A stretch of DNA of 64,000 nucleotides, taken from contig JAITQA010000118.1 of NCBI GenBank assembly GCA_031289145.1, positions 1-64,000 of the forward strand, written 5' to 3'. Of this stretch, positions 1 to 10,132 are shown in pieces. Under the pieces are notes generated by a model, which saw only the letters and a program-made list of their open reading frames with translations, did no database searches and was not told the origin of the DNA. Position numbers and translations under genes: made by a program. This DNA is from Dysgonamonadaceae bacterium. Lineage in GTDB: Bacteria > Bacteroidota > Bacteroidia > Bacteroidales > Azobacteroidaceae. The first letter of the stretch is position 1. The number at the start of each line of letters is the position of its first letter.

Positions 1-2548
1 ATACAATTTGTCCCGGTCTTAAATCCGGTTGCGAGGCAGGAGGAGTTTCCCCTACTTGCAATATTCTTTCTGCCACACGGGAATAAACAGGACGAATCGG
101 GTCGTTTGTGTTTTGATAAACCGCAGGTTTCCAATCCGGCGTTCGTTCGAGCCAACGGTCTTTGAACGTGGAAAAAGTAAAATCGGTAGCCCAAGTGAAA
201 TCTTTACGGGTAATATTTTTCGTATTAATAGTCGCCTCAAAACCCCGGCTTTGCGTTTTCCCTAAATTACCCATTACCAAACTGATACTCTGATAAATAT
301 TCAATTCTTTATAATTCAGCAAATCGGAAATCGTCCGGTTATAATATTCGAAAGCGCCGGAAATTTTACCGTTGAATACCGACACATCCAAACCAAGATT
401 AAATTCGGTCGTAGTTTCCCATTTCAAATCCGGATTAGCCAAGCGACTTTGGAAAACGCCTATCACTTGACTTTTATCCACATTATTCCATGCAGGCGCC
501 GCGTAATAGGCTGCAAACGCATTTTGACCAATATCGGAGTTTCCCGTCTGACCGTAACTTACCCGTAACTTTAATAATGACAAGGTAGAACGGAGGTTTT
601 CCATAAAATCTTCTTCCGTAATATTCCATGCTAATGCTGCGGACGGGAAATAACCCCATTTATGATTTTCGGCAAAAACGCTGGCGCCATCGGCGCGAAA
701 AGTGGCAGTCAACAAATACCGGTTTAACAGGGAGTAATTGATGCGCGTGAAAAAAGACTGCATCTTATTTTCACTTGCCGAAGATTTGACATTTTTGACG
801 CCGACTCCCGAATTCATATTATTATAGGCAAAAGCATCGGTGATAAACTCCGTATTTTCCAGGTAATGACTGTTGCTGTTGAATTTTTCATACGACATTC
901 CGAGCAATATTCCCAAGCGATGAATCCGATTCAATTCTTTCGTATAATTGGCTGTACCTTCCAAGAGGTATTGTTCGTTTTGTCCTTGATTGATAGAGGC
1001 GTAACCTTGCCAAATATTTCCCCACAAAGTGGATTTAGGCATATAGGCTTTCCGGCTTTGATAGGCTACATCTGTTCCTGCGCTCAATTTGATACTCAAA
1101 TCCTTGATGGGGTCGACGGTTACATGAGCGTTGGCAAGAATACGGTCCATTCGCCCCCTATCCTGCACATTCAGCAGTGAATAAGGATTGGGTTGGGTCG
1201 GCAGCATGGGATTAATCGGGTAATTTCCGTTTTCATCCAGGGCTTGAATGTGCGGTCCCATTTGTACAGCAGCGCGGAGAATTCCTGATTGCTCGTATTG
1301 TTTTTCTCCCAACTCACTGTTGTCGTTGTCGATACGGGAAACAATCATGTTTATTCCCATTTTAACATGAGGATTAATCGTCTGGTCCAGATTTATTTTT
1401 CCGGTGTAACGTTGCAGTCCGGAATTTTTAATGATACCCTTGTGGTCGTAATAGTTGAGTGAAACCAAGTATTTGGTTTGATTACTACCGCCTTGCACAC
1501 TCACATTATGTTGTTGGATACTGCCGGCTCTTGAAATCAAGTCCACCCAATCGGTGCCTTCTCCGGCGTCCTCAATTTGTGTATTGGTGTAAGGCAATTT
1601 ATAGGCAACTCCATTTTTAGGATATTTCATGGCTTCTTCCAGCGTAACATTTCCGTAAGGAAGTACACTGTTGTCGAACATCCAATAGTCCCAACTCGAA
1701 AAATTTTTGGCAGTCATCCAGTCTTTCAGGTTATACACATCAAAAATATCGGCGTGTTTTTGGACGCCATACGATGCGCCGTAAGAAACGACTGATTTCC
1801 CTTCATTTCCTCTTTTCGTGGTGATGATAACGACTCCGTTGGCGGCTCTTGCTCCGTAAATAGCGGTTGCCGAAGCGTCTTTCAGCACTTCGACAGAAGC
1901 AATATCATTCGGATTCAAGAAATTCAGAATACTTTGCGTACCAGGGTCGAGGCGGGTATTGTCGGTTCCGAGTTGTTCCAATTGGGCTATCGGAAAACCA
2001 TCCACGATGTACAAGGGTTTATTGCTTGCATTGACCGAACCGGCGCCGCGGATAAGGATGTCCAAACCACCGCCGGGTTGCGCACTGTTTTGAATAATGG
2101 ATAAGCCGGCTGCCTTCCCTTTCAAGGCATGGGCAATGGATGTGGAAGCGGTCATTTCTATGTCCGAGGCTTTCACGGAAGAAACAGCGCCCGTCAAATC
2201 CCTCTTTTTAACCGTTCCATAGCCGATAACGACCAATTCATCCAATTCTTTCTTTTCCGCACGTAAAACGACAGGGATTGTTTTACGGCTTTTTACCTCT
2301 TCTTCAACGGGTATCATACCCAAATAACTGAAGACCAGCGTAGCATTATCCGGAACATCCAGACTATAAGCGCCGTTAATGTCTGTAACTATACCTATGG
2401 TAGTGCCTTTCACTGAAATACTTACTCCGATTAAGGATTCGCCGTTTTCATCGGAGACAATACCGGTAACTGTTGTTTGTGCGCTTATTTTCAGGGTGAA
2501 TAATAAGCAAGACGCCAACAGGAGCATTTTTTGAAAAAAGTGTTTCAT
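1..2548 (-). CDS. SusC/RagA-family TonB-linked outer membrane protein, N-terminal part, truncated by the left window edge
   Basis: Minus-strand reading from ATG at 2548 (MKHFFQKMLLLAS...) through a carboxypeptidase-like repeat and a plug-domain motif (antisense of 'gctccgtaaatagcggttgcc...' = ATAIYGARAANGVVIITTK). Absent from the ORF track because it has no stop inside the window. Confidence 0.88.
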   Translation of the reverse strand, partial: MKHFFQKMLLLASCLLFTLKISAQTTVTGIVSDENGESLIGVSISVKGTTIGIVTDINGAYSLDVPDNATLVFSYLGMIPVEEEVKSRKTIPVVLRAEKKELDELVVIGYGTVKKRDLTGAVSSVKASDIEMTASTSIAHALKGKAAGLSIIQNSAQPGGGLDILIRGAGSVNASNKPLYIVDGFPIAQLEQLGTDNTRLDPGTQSILNFLNPNDIASVEVLKDASATAIYGARAANGVVIITTKRGNEGKSVVSYGASYGVQKHADIFDVYNLKDWMTAKNFSSWDYWMFDNSVLPYGNVTLEEAMKYPKNGVAYKLPYTNTQIEDAGEGTDWVDLISRAGSIQQHNVSVQGGSNQTKYLVSLNYYDHKGIIKNSGLQRYTGKINLDQTINPHVKMGINMIVSRIDNDNSELGEKQYEQSGILRAAVQMGPHIQALDENGNYPINPMLPTQPNPYSLLNVQDRGRMDRILANAHVTVDPIKDLSIKLSAGTDVAYQSRKAYMPKSTLWGNIWQGYASINQGQNEQYLLEGTANYTKELNRIHRLGILLGMSYEKFNSNSHYLENTEFITDAFAYNNMNSGVGVKNVKSSASENKMQSFFTRINYSLLNRYLLTATFRADGASVFAENHKWGYFPSAALAWNITEEDFMENLRSTLSLLKLRVSYGQTGNSDIGQNAFAAYYAAPAWNNVDKSQVIGVFQSRLANPDLKWETTTEFNLGLDVSVFNGKISGAFEYYNRTISDLLNYKELNIYQSISLVMGNLGKTQSRGFEATINTKNITRKDFTWATDFTFSTFKDRWLERTPDWKPAVYQNTNDPIRPVYSRVAERILQVGETPPASQPDLRPGQIV

Positions 2549-2876
2549 ACAAATAATATTATATTATTAACGGGACAAAGTTAAGAATGATATTATTTGT
2601 AAACGTGCCGAATTGTAGCTTTTTCTTGTTCTATTGTACGAGAATTTGACCATCCCCTTAAAATCTCCATTCAGCGTCCCACGGTAGTGATAGTAACGTT
2701 TACCATCCTGATTTTTTTCAGGTTGTTTGAGCGGCAGTCTATTTTTTATTTTATAAATATTTACGTACGAACTTTTTCACAAAGTAAATTGGACTTTTTT
2801 ACAAACCAACCTTACGCAATTGACGCTATCTTTGTACAATCAAAAACAAGTAGTTCATTCCAAAAAACCGGAAAAA

Positions 2877-2910
2877 CAGCGGGTACTCCGATAATCATTC
2901 TAACCCGCTG
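2877..2910 (-). terminator. Rho-independent terminator downstream of the DUF1015 gene
   Basis: cagcgggt ... acccgctg 8-bp inverted repeat; on the minus strand it is followed by TTTTTCC. Lies just past the stop at 2930. Confidence 0.6.
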
Positions 2911-2929
2911 ATGCCCGGCATAATTATTT

Positions 2930-4180
2930 TTATTCCAATTTATGTATCACCAACCCCGAACGCAGTTTCGGTTCGAACCAGGTGGTCTTCGGCGGCATGA
3001 TGTTTCCCGTATCGGCAATAGTGATCAGTTGTTTCATCGAAACGGGATAGAGCGCTAACGCAACTGCCATTTCTCCGCTATCAACGCGACGTTTCAATTC
3101 ACCTAAACCCCGAAGTCCGCCGACAAAATCAATGCGTTTATCAGTACGCAAATCTTTGATTCCAAGAATCTTGTCGAGAATCAAATTGGATGAAATTGTT
3201 ACATCCAATACGCCGATGGGATCGTTGTCGTCATAAGTGCCCGTTTTCGCTTCTATGGAGTACCAGTGATTATTGAGGTACAAGGCAAAGTTGTGCAGGT
3301 GTTCGGGGTGGTAAATGGCTTCACCTTGGTCGGTTACGACAAAGTCTTCGCTCAATTTTTCGAGGAACCGGTCGGCAGTAAACCCGTTCAAATCTTTTAT
3401 TACACGGTTGTAGTCCATGATTTTCAACTGGTTAGCCGGAAAACAGACAGCCATAAAGTAATTGTATTCCTCCTTGCCCGTATGATTAGGATTCCGGGCT
3501 GCTTTTTCTGCACCCACCAAGGCTGCGGCAGCCGAACGATGGTGTCCGTCGGCGATGTATAAATAGGGGATAGCGGCAAACAATTCCGTGATTTTCAGGA
3601 TAGTTGCCTCATCGCTGATTATCCAGAAATGGTGTCCGATTCGGTCTTCCGAAACAAAATCGTATTCGGGCGTTTTCTTTATGACTTCCGAAACGATAGC
3701 GTCTAAGCCGGGATTGTCGGGGTAGGCGAAAAATACCGGTTCGATATTGGCATTGTTGATTCGCACGTGTTTCATGCGGTCTTCCTCCTTGTCTTTGCGG
3801 GTCAGTTCATGTTTTTTGATATTTCCATTCAGGTAATCTTCCACATACGAGCCGACTACCAAGCCGTATTGCGTGCGGCCGTTCATGGTTTGGGCATAGA
3901 CATAGTAATTTTCCGTATCATCTTGTACCAGCCAGCCTTTTTCCTGGAATTTCCTGAAATTTTCGACCGCTTTGTCATACACATCCGGTTCATGTTCATC
4001 CTTTCCCGCCGGAAAATCAATTTCCGGTTTGATGATATGATACAAAGATTTTTCGTTTCCCTTGGCCTCTTCGCGTGCTTCTTCCGAACTCAACACATCG
4101 TAAGGACGGGAAGCGACTTCAGTTACATATTGTTTTGGGGGTCGCACCCCCTTGAAAGGTTTTATTGTCGCCATATTCAA
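2930..4180 (-). CDS. DUF1015 family protein
   Basis: 416 aa; IKPFKGVRPPKQYVTEVASRPYDVLSSEEA and YIADGHHRSAAA motifs typical of DUF1015. Confidence 0.88.
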   Translation of the reverse strand: MNMATIKPFKGVRPPKQYVTEVASRPYDVLSSEEAREEAKGNEKSLYHIIKPEIDFPAGKDEHEPDVYDKAVENFRKFQEKGWLVQDDTENYYVYAQTMNGRTQYGLVVGSYVEDYLNGNIKKHELTRKDKEEDRMKHVRINNANIEPVFFAYPDNPGLDAIVSEVIKKTPEYDFVSEDRIGHHFWIISDEATILKITELFAAIPYLYIADGHHRSAAAALVGAEKAARNPNHTGKEEYNYFMAVCFPANQLKIMDYNRVIKDLNGFTADRFLEKLSEDFVVTDQGEAIYHPEHLHNFALYLNNHWYSIEAKTGTYDDNDPIGVLDVTISSNLILDKILGIKDLRTDKRIDFVGGLRGLGELKRRVDSGEMAVALALYPVSMKQLITIADTGNIMPPKTTWFEPKLRSGLVIHKLE

Positions 4181-4199
4181 TTATTCAGTTATTATATAA

Positions 4200-6254
4200 T
4201 TACCAGATTGCTACTCGTTTTTCTTTCGGCACATACAATGTATTCTCCGGTGTAACGCCAAACGCATCATACCAAGCATCGATATGGGGTAGCGCACCGT
4301 TTACGCGCCATTTACCCAACGAATGAGAATCCATTTTCGTCCGGCGAAGAATTTCCGCATCACGGATATTGCCTGCCCAAACGGTGGCATAAGCAAGGAA
4401 AAACCGTTGTGCATCGCTGAGTCCGTCAATCGGAGCAGGAGCGGATTTTCCTTTCAGGGTATTTTGATAGGCCTGCCAGGAAACCTGTAAGCCGCCTTGA
4501 TCTGCAATATTTTCACCCAAAGTGAGTTGGCCGTTGGCATGAATTGTATCCAAGACAGTGACGTTATCGTAAAAGTCAATTAAGACTTGCGCTCTTGCCT
4601 TGAATTTATCCGCATCTTCCGGCGTCCACCAATCGGTCAGGTTGCCTTCCTTGTCGAATTGACGACCTTGATCGTCGAAGCCGTGCGTCATCTCGTGTCC
4701 GATGACTACGCCGATGGCGCCGTAATTGACCGCATCGTCCGCATCAATGTTGAAGAAAGGCGGTTGCAGGATTGCTGCCGGGAAGCAGATTTCATTGGTT
4801 GACGGATTGTAATAGGCATTGACGGTTTGCGGGTTCATCAACCATTCGTCCTTATCGACCGGTTTATTGAATTTACTAATCATGTAGTCATAATCGAAAT
4901 TATTGGAATGGATAATATTCGTCAGATACGTATTTTCTTTATTTACTTCGAGCGCAGAATAGTCGCGCCATTTGTCCGGATAACCGATTTTAATGTGGAA
5001 TGCGGCTAATTTATCCTGTGCTTTCAGTTTGGTTTCGGCGCTCATCCACGCCAGGTTTTCAATTCTTTCCCCCAAGGCGATTTGCAGGTTTTTTACCAAA
5101 CCCAACATTTTTTCTTTGGCAACCGGTGGAAAGTATTTTTCTACATAAATTTGTCCGACAGCTTCGCCCAAACTACCGTCGATAACATTTACCGCCCGTT
5201 TCCAACGATCCTGTTGCTCTTCTTTTCCGGATAAAGTTTTATCGTAATATTCAAAGCGGGCATCGGAGAACGCATCGCTCAGATAAGGGGAGGCCGCACT
5301 GATGGCATTCCAAGACAAATAATATTTAATATCCTGCAGCGAATATTCCCGAATAATTTTGCTTACCTCGGAAATGGGATTTAGCTGTCCTACATTCAAA
5401 TCGGTCAAACCTTTGATACCCATTGTATTGAACAAAACATCCCAATTGATTTCCGGGGAGAGCTGCACCAATTCCGTCAAAGGAATTTTATGATAATTCG
5501 CTACCGGGTCACGCAGTTCTACGCGCGATGAAGCAATTGTAGCCAATTGTGTTTCAATTTTCATCACGACTGCGGATGCCTGTTTCGCTTCATCGGAAGA
5601 ATATCCCGACAAGGTGAAAAGTTTTTCGATAAGTTCGGTGTACTTGGTGCGAAGTTCGATTGAACGCTCATCCTCCTGAAGATAATAATCGCGATCACCC
5701 ATTTTATAACCACCTTGGTTGATATGTAAAATGTTGATAGAACTGTTCATATCGTCGGCATACACGTAGTGGCTGAAGAAAGGTGACATGCCGTCGCGAA
5801 ACATATTCGCCAACGTTTCGGTCAGGTTCGATTTGTCGGTCAAAGCGTTCAACTTTTCCAGATAGGGTAGGAGAGAAGTTGCGCCTTCTGAATTCAGGCG
5901 GCTGCTATCCATGGCCAAGGCGTACAAATCGCCGATTTTTTGCGCCACGCTCCCTTGTGCATTTGTTTTTTTGGAAAGTTCGAGAATCAAATCTTTTACC
6001 TGTTCCTGGCTTTTTTCATCCAACTCATCGAAAGTCCCGAAACGGGCATATTCCGGTTTCAATGGATGGGAGGCAATCCATCCGCCATTGGCATACTGGT
6101 AAAAATCATTGCCGGAAATGGCCGTCGAGTCCATATTGGCCGGGTCAATTCCTTTTACGCTCTCCTTTTTGTTTTCGTTACAAGCTGCTGTAATCATTGC
6201 AAGCATTACTGTTAAATAAATAATTTTTCGTTTCATATACATAAATTTTATCAA
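4200..6254 (-). CDS. M13 family metallopeptidase (neprilysin/PepO-like), probable lipoprotein
   Basis: 684 aa; HEMTHGFDDQGRQFD zinc motif, ENIADQGG second zinc-ligand motif, N-terminal signal with AAC lipobox. Confidence 0.93.
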   Translation of the reverse strand: MIKFMYMKRKIIYLTVMLAMITAACNENKKESVKGIDPANMDSTAISGNDFYQYANGGWIASHPLKPEYARFGTFDELDEKSQEQVKDLILELSKKTNAQGSVAQKIGDLYALAMDSSRLNSEGATSLLPYLEKLNALTDKSNLTETLANMFRDGMSPFFSHYVYADDMNSSINILHINQGGYKMGDRDYYLQEDERSIELRTKYTELIEKLFTLSGYSSDEAKQASAVVMKIETQLATIASSRVELRDPVANYHKIPLTELVQLSPEINWDVLFNTMGIKGLTDLNVGQLNPISEVSKIIREYSLQDIKYYLSWNAISAASPYLSDAFSDARFEYYDKTLSGKEEQQDRWKRAVNVIDGSLGEAVGQIYVEKYFPPVAKEKMLGLVKNLQIALGERIENLAWMSAETKLKAQDKLAAFHIKIGYPDKWRDYSALEVNKENTYLTNIIHSNNFDYDYMISKFNKPVDKDEWLMNPQTVNAYYNPSTNEICFPAAILQPPFFNIDADDAVNYGAIGVVIGHEMTHGFDDQGRQFDKEGNLTDWWTPEDADKFKARAQVLIDFYDNVTVLDTIHANGQLTLGENIADQGGLQVSWQAYQNTLKGKSAPAPIDGLSDAQRFFLAYATVWAGNIRDAEILRRTKMDSHSLGKWRVNGALPHIDAWYDAFGVTPENTLYVPKEKRVAIW

Positions 6255-6502
6255 AATGATATTATTAATTTTACTTTAATTTGTATTACAAGTTGCAAAG
6301 GTATAAAATTTTTAGTTTAAAATGAATTTTTTTGAATAATGCTAAATCTTTTAATAACTTGTTCTACAAATATTTTAACATACAAATCCGCTGTACTCGT
6401 ATTTTAATTAATAATATTTAACTAAAATAATTTGGTTTATAAAATAAACTACTTTACATTTGTAGCGTAATTTAATTATTAAACTAAAAAATAACAAAGA
6501 AT

Positions 6503-7132
6503 ATGGAAACAAAATTCACAGAACAACAGAGTTTGGAAGTAATCACGGAGATGATTAACAGGGCGCGGAACAATGTGCAGAAAGGGAGCGCTAATAATAT
6601 GATATACAATGGTTTTGCAGTCGCTTTTTTAGCAATTGCCAATTTTCTGCTGTTATATTTTTTACCGGATACGTACAAAAATTATTCATTTCATATTTGG
6701 TGGTTAATGGTTCCATCGGCGTTTGTTGACCAAATAATTAAGCGCAAAATTATACGTGAAGCCATAGTGAAAACACATATTGATGATTTCATCTCGCAAC
6801 TTTGGCGTGGATTTTCCATTTCGGTAGTGGTGCTTCTTGCCATTATTTTAAGTTTATGTCATACCTTTAACGCTCCGCTGATTGCCTTACTCATCACACC
6901 CGGAATTATGATTATAGTTGCACTCGCTGAATTTAGTATGGCAAAAATTTGCAGATTCAAGCCTTTTTTTTGGGGTGCAATTGTTTTTTGGGCAGGTTCT
7001 TTGCTCTGCCTGTTCCCGTATTGTGTTTTGAAACGCGGTGACCTGCATTTTCTTATCTTGGCAGTGTGTATGATTGTAGGTTTTGTAATTCCGGGTTATA
7101 TCTTGAATAAATTGGCGAAAAAAAATGTTTAA
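6503..7132 (+). CDS. Multi-pass membrane protein of unknown function
   Basis: 209 aa, several hydrophobic helices; overlaps the start of the following wHTH gene by 8 nt. Confidence 0.75.
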   Translation: METKFTEQQSLEVITEMINRARNNVQKGSANNMIYNGFAVAFLAIANFLLLYFLPDTYKNYSFHIWWLMVPSAFVDQIIKRKIIREAIVKTHIDDFISQLWRGFSISVVVLLAIILSLCHTFNAPLIALLITPGIMIIVALAEFSMAKICRFKPFFWGAIVFWAGSLLCLFPYCVLKRGDLHFLILAVCMIVGFVIPGYILNKLAKKNV

Positions 7133-7406
7133 AGATTTAGATCCATTATTACATTCTCAGTTGCGTTTGGCAATTATGTCGTTGCTAATCAGCGTGAAAG
7201 AAGCCGATTTCGTTTTTCTGAAAGAACAAACGGGAGCGACATCGGGAAATCTGAGCGTGCAAATCGACAAATTGCGGGAAGCCGGATACATCGACGTGGA
7301 AAAAATGTTTCAAGGGAAAATGCCGCGAACCGTATGCCGCATCAATCGGGTAGGGGTGGAGGCTTTCAATGCGTATGTCAAGGCTTTGCAAGACTATTTG
7401 AAATAA
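7125..7406 (+). CDS. Winged-helix DNA-binding protein (MarR/ArsR-like)
   Basis: 93 aa; LRLAIMSLLISVKEADFVFLKEQTGATSGNLSVQIDKLREAGYIDVEK pattern typical of wHTH. Confidence 0.83.
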   Translation: MFKDLDPLLHSQLRLAIMSLLISVKEADFVFLKEQTGATSGNLSVQIDKLREAGYIDVEKMFQGKMPRTVCRINRVGVEAFNAYVKALQDYLK

Positions 7407-7454
7407 ATAATTGAACAAAATTAACAAAATTAGTAGAATTGACAGGTAAATCTT

Positions 7455-9644
7455 GTGAATTATGATAATTCTGTAACTGAATTTCGTAGTAAAATGTCAT
7501 TTAAATTCCTATATATCAGTCTTATTTTCTTTTTTTCAATCACCGGATTGTTCGCCCAAACGACTTTGTCCGGAGAAATTGAGGACAGAGCGGGAAAACC
7601 TGTTCCGGGGGCTTCGGTCAGTCTGGGCGCCGGATTTCTCCGGACGGTTTCGAACAATGACGGGGAATTTTCGTTCGTATATCCCGATACCCTGACCAAC
7701 CGGTCGCTGCAATTCGAAGCGTTTGGTTATAAGCGGAAAAAAGTAAACACCAACAGAGGTCAGCAACATATCAAGGTGATGCTGATAGACAGTATTTTCA
7801 ATCTGCAAAATGTTGTTGTTTCTGCGCCTAAGTACGGTCGGTTTAGCGATTATTCGGCACAGACCATCAAGATGTCCACTTTCGATGTGGTGACGAATCC
7901 GGCAGCCATGGCCGATATGTCGGCGGCTATGCGGGTATTGCCCGGTGTGCAGGCCAACGACAACGACGGACGCTTGATTGTTCAGGGCGGCAGTCCGGGT
8001 GAATCGCAATATTATATCAATGATTTGTTGGTTGTTGACCCATACAACCTCTCATCGACCGGAACAGGTGTGCGCAGCCGCTTTACTTCGGATTTGTTCG
8101 ACGGTGTAGTTTTGCAATCAGGCGGTTACAATGCCGAATTTGGACAGGCGCTTTCGGGAATCATCAACCTGAACACCAAAGAAAGAACGGAGATGACGCC
8201 GAAAACCGATATTTCCGTATCGTCTGTATATGCAGGTATTACGCATACCGACCAAAAGCCCTCGTATGCCTATCGGGCAAGTCTTCGGTATTCCAATCTG
8301 GAGCCTTACGGGAAACTATTTCCCGACAAACTCGAATGGAACGACTATTTTCAGTCGCTTCAGGGCGATTTTTTCCTGACCAAGGAATTTAATCTCAAAA
8401 CAAAGATGACCGTTCAGGCCAATTTCAGCCGGGAAGGATTGGAATGTGCTTATTATAATGTGGATACGGTACGTTTTACCAACCGTTTTAATCAAGATTA
8501 TTTTTATGCACAGGCAAATCTGTATCATGCTTTTGACGTCCGATGGAGTTTGTCTTTGGCGAGCAATGTGGTGGCGAATCGTTTTTCGGGAACCGAAATG
8601 CAGCGACTCAACGACAGGGTGGAGAATTTGAATAGTTGGAACCACAACAAACTCGGTTTGCAATATAGGCAAGGACGCATCGTCAATCGTTCGGGTATCG
8701 AATGGATAAACAATTCCTTTGAAGAAACCTATACGTTTGACAGGGAATATAAAACCCAAATCAACAGTCAATGGATGAGCCTTTACAACGATACCAAACT
8801 GTTTATCGGCAACAAACTGACGGCCAATATCGGATTGCGCGGCGAATATTCCTTCTATTTACGGCGGTTTAATTTAGCCCCGCGTCTATATCTCGGTTAT
8901 GCCTTGAATACGGAAAATATTTTCTCAATGTCTGTCGGCCGGTATTTCCAATTGCCCGACATGGATTATCTTAAACAGACAAATACCTTGGATTTTGCAT
9001 CCGTAAACAAGGCGACGCTTTCGTATAGCTATGTGAAACAGACAGATAAATTCCAATTGGATACTTATCGTAAAAAGTATGATAAGGTACCGGTTTACAG
9101 TCAGGGGACGATGCAGCCGGCCAACATTCACAGCGAAGGCGAAGGTTATGCCTGGGGCGCCGATGTTTTCTGGAAAAGCAATTTCAAAACACTGAGTTAT
9201 TGGCTGACTTATTCTTACAATCATACGAAAAAGCAGTATGAGCGGTTTACGGAGCGGGTTACGCCGGATTATGTTTCCCCGCATGTTTTCAATATCGTTT
9301 TGAAATACTGGATAGCGCCTTTGCGATCGCAGTTGGGAACGAGTTACAACATATCTGCGGGCATACCTTATTATATGGAATCGCCGCCATACGACCGTCT
9401 GGGGAAAACGCCTTTTCGCAACCGATTGGATATGAGCTGGTCTTATCTGCCGTCCAATCAGGTTATCATTCATTTCGGCCTGCAGAACGTATTGGGATAC
9501 ACCAATATTTACGGATACCGTTATTCGGAGAAACATCCCGGTTTACGGAAAGAAATCACGAGTAACAGCAACCATTTTTTATTCCTCGGCGTATTTATTA
9601 CGTTGAGTAACGATAAGAATCTAAATCAATTAAAATTATTATAA
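7455..9644 (+). CDS. TonB-dependent receptor with N-terminal carboxypeptidase-like regulatory domain
   Basis: 729 aa; signal peptide, LSGEIEDRAGKPVPGASVSL domain, plug region (RVLPGVQANDNDGRLIVQGGSPGESQYYINDLLV), beta-barrel-like C-terminus. Start may be the internal Met at 7494. Confidence 0.87.
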   Translation: MNYDNSVTEFRSKMSFKFLYISLIFFFSITGLFAQTTLSGEIEDRAGKPVPGASVSLGAGFLRTVSNNDGEFSFVYPDTLTNRSLQFEAFGYKRKKVNTNRGQQHIKVMLIDSIFNLQNVVVSAPKYGRFSDYSAQTIKMSTFDVVTNPAAMADMSAAMRVLPGVQANDNDGRLIVQGGSPGESQYYINDLLVVDPYNLSSTGTGVRSRFTSDLFDGVVLQSGGYNAEFGQALSGIINLNTKERTEMTPKTDISVSSVYAGITHTDQKPSYAYRASLRYSNLEPYGKLFPDKLEWNDYFQSLQGDFFLTKEFNLKTKMTVQANFSREGLECAYYNVDTVRFTNRFNQDYFYAQANLYHAFDVRWSLSLASNVVANRFSGTEMQRLNDRVENLNSWNHNKLGLQYRQGRIVNRSGIEWINNSFEETYTFDREYKTQINSQWMSLYNDTKLFIGNKLTANIGLRGEYSFYLRRFNLAPRLYLGYALNTENIFSMSVGRYFQLPDMDYLKQTNTLDFASVNKATLSYSYVKQTDKFQLDTYRKKYDKVPVYSQGTMQPANIHSEGEGYAWGADVFWKSNFKTLSYWLTYSYNHTKKQYERFTERVTPDYVSPHVFNIVLKYWIAPLRSQLGTSYNISAGIPYYMESPPYDRLGKTPFRNRLDMSWSYLPSNQVIIHFGLQNVLGYTNIYGYRYSEKHPGLRKEITSNSNHFLFLGVFITLSNDKNLNQLKLL

Positions 9645-9695
9645 ATGTGCTGATATGCCAATGTGGCAATAAATTCATTGTCACATCAGCACATT
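9644..9695. repeat. Intergenic palindromic repeat (AATGTGCTGAT/ATCAGCACATT) followed by related 'cacatta' units
   Basis: Perfect 11-bp inverted arms at 9644-9654 and 9685-9695; further cacatta-type units continue to about 9720. Confidence 0.6.
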
Positions 9696-9726
9696 AGCAT
9701 ATTGTCACATTAACACATTATTTTTT

Positions 9727-10122
9727 ATGAAAACAAAATTATTCCTGTTGATGCTGCTTGCAGCAAGCACGCTCAGCGCACAAAACAAATTAACCGTTGT
9801 CATTGACGGAATTGAGAAAGTGAAAGGTCATATCATGGTGGCATTGTATGACAAAGAAGGCAAACAAATGGATGCCAAGATGGAGAAAATCGAATCGGAG
9901 AGCATCACCATTGTCTTTGAGAAAGTTCTTGCCGGAGAATATGCCGTGTCGGTTTTTCAGGACGAAAACGACAACAAGAAATTAGACACAGGCATGTTCG
10001 GCATTCCGAAAGAAAAGTATGGTTTCAGCAACAATGTCAAAGGAACGATGGGGCCGCCCAAATTCAAAGAACGGTTGTTCAAAATAGAGGAAGACAGGGG
10101 TATCTATATTACTTTGTTGTGA
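9727..10122 (+). CDS. DUF2141 domain-containing secreted protein
   Basis: 131 aa; signal peptide, GHIMVALYDKEG... and AVSVFQDENDNKKLDTGMFGIPKEKYGFSNN motif typical of DUF2141. Confidence 0.86.
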   Translation: MKTKLFLLMLLAASTLSAQNKLTVVIDGIEKVKGHIMVALYDKEGKQMDAKMEKIESESITIVFEKVLAGEYAVSVFQDENDNKKLDTGMFGIPKEKYGFSNNVKGTMGPPKFKERLFKIEEDRGIYITLL

Positions 10123-10132
10123 AGACAAGCAA

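Noticed and set aside
29-1795. Plus-strand ORFs 29..265, 866..1180 and 1577..1795
   Set aside because: Antisense to the edge-truncated SusC gene on the minus strand.
7536-9536. Antisense ORFs of 151-203 aa (7536..8009, 8316..8771, 8925..9536 minus) opposite the TonB receptor
   Set aside because: No recognisable domains, compositions typical of antisense translation, and fully covered by a strong plus-strand CDS.
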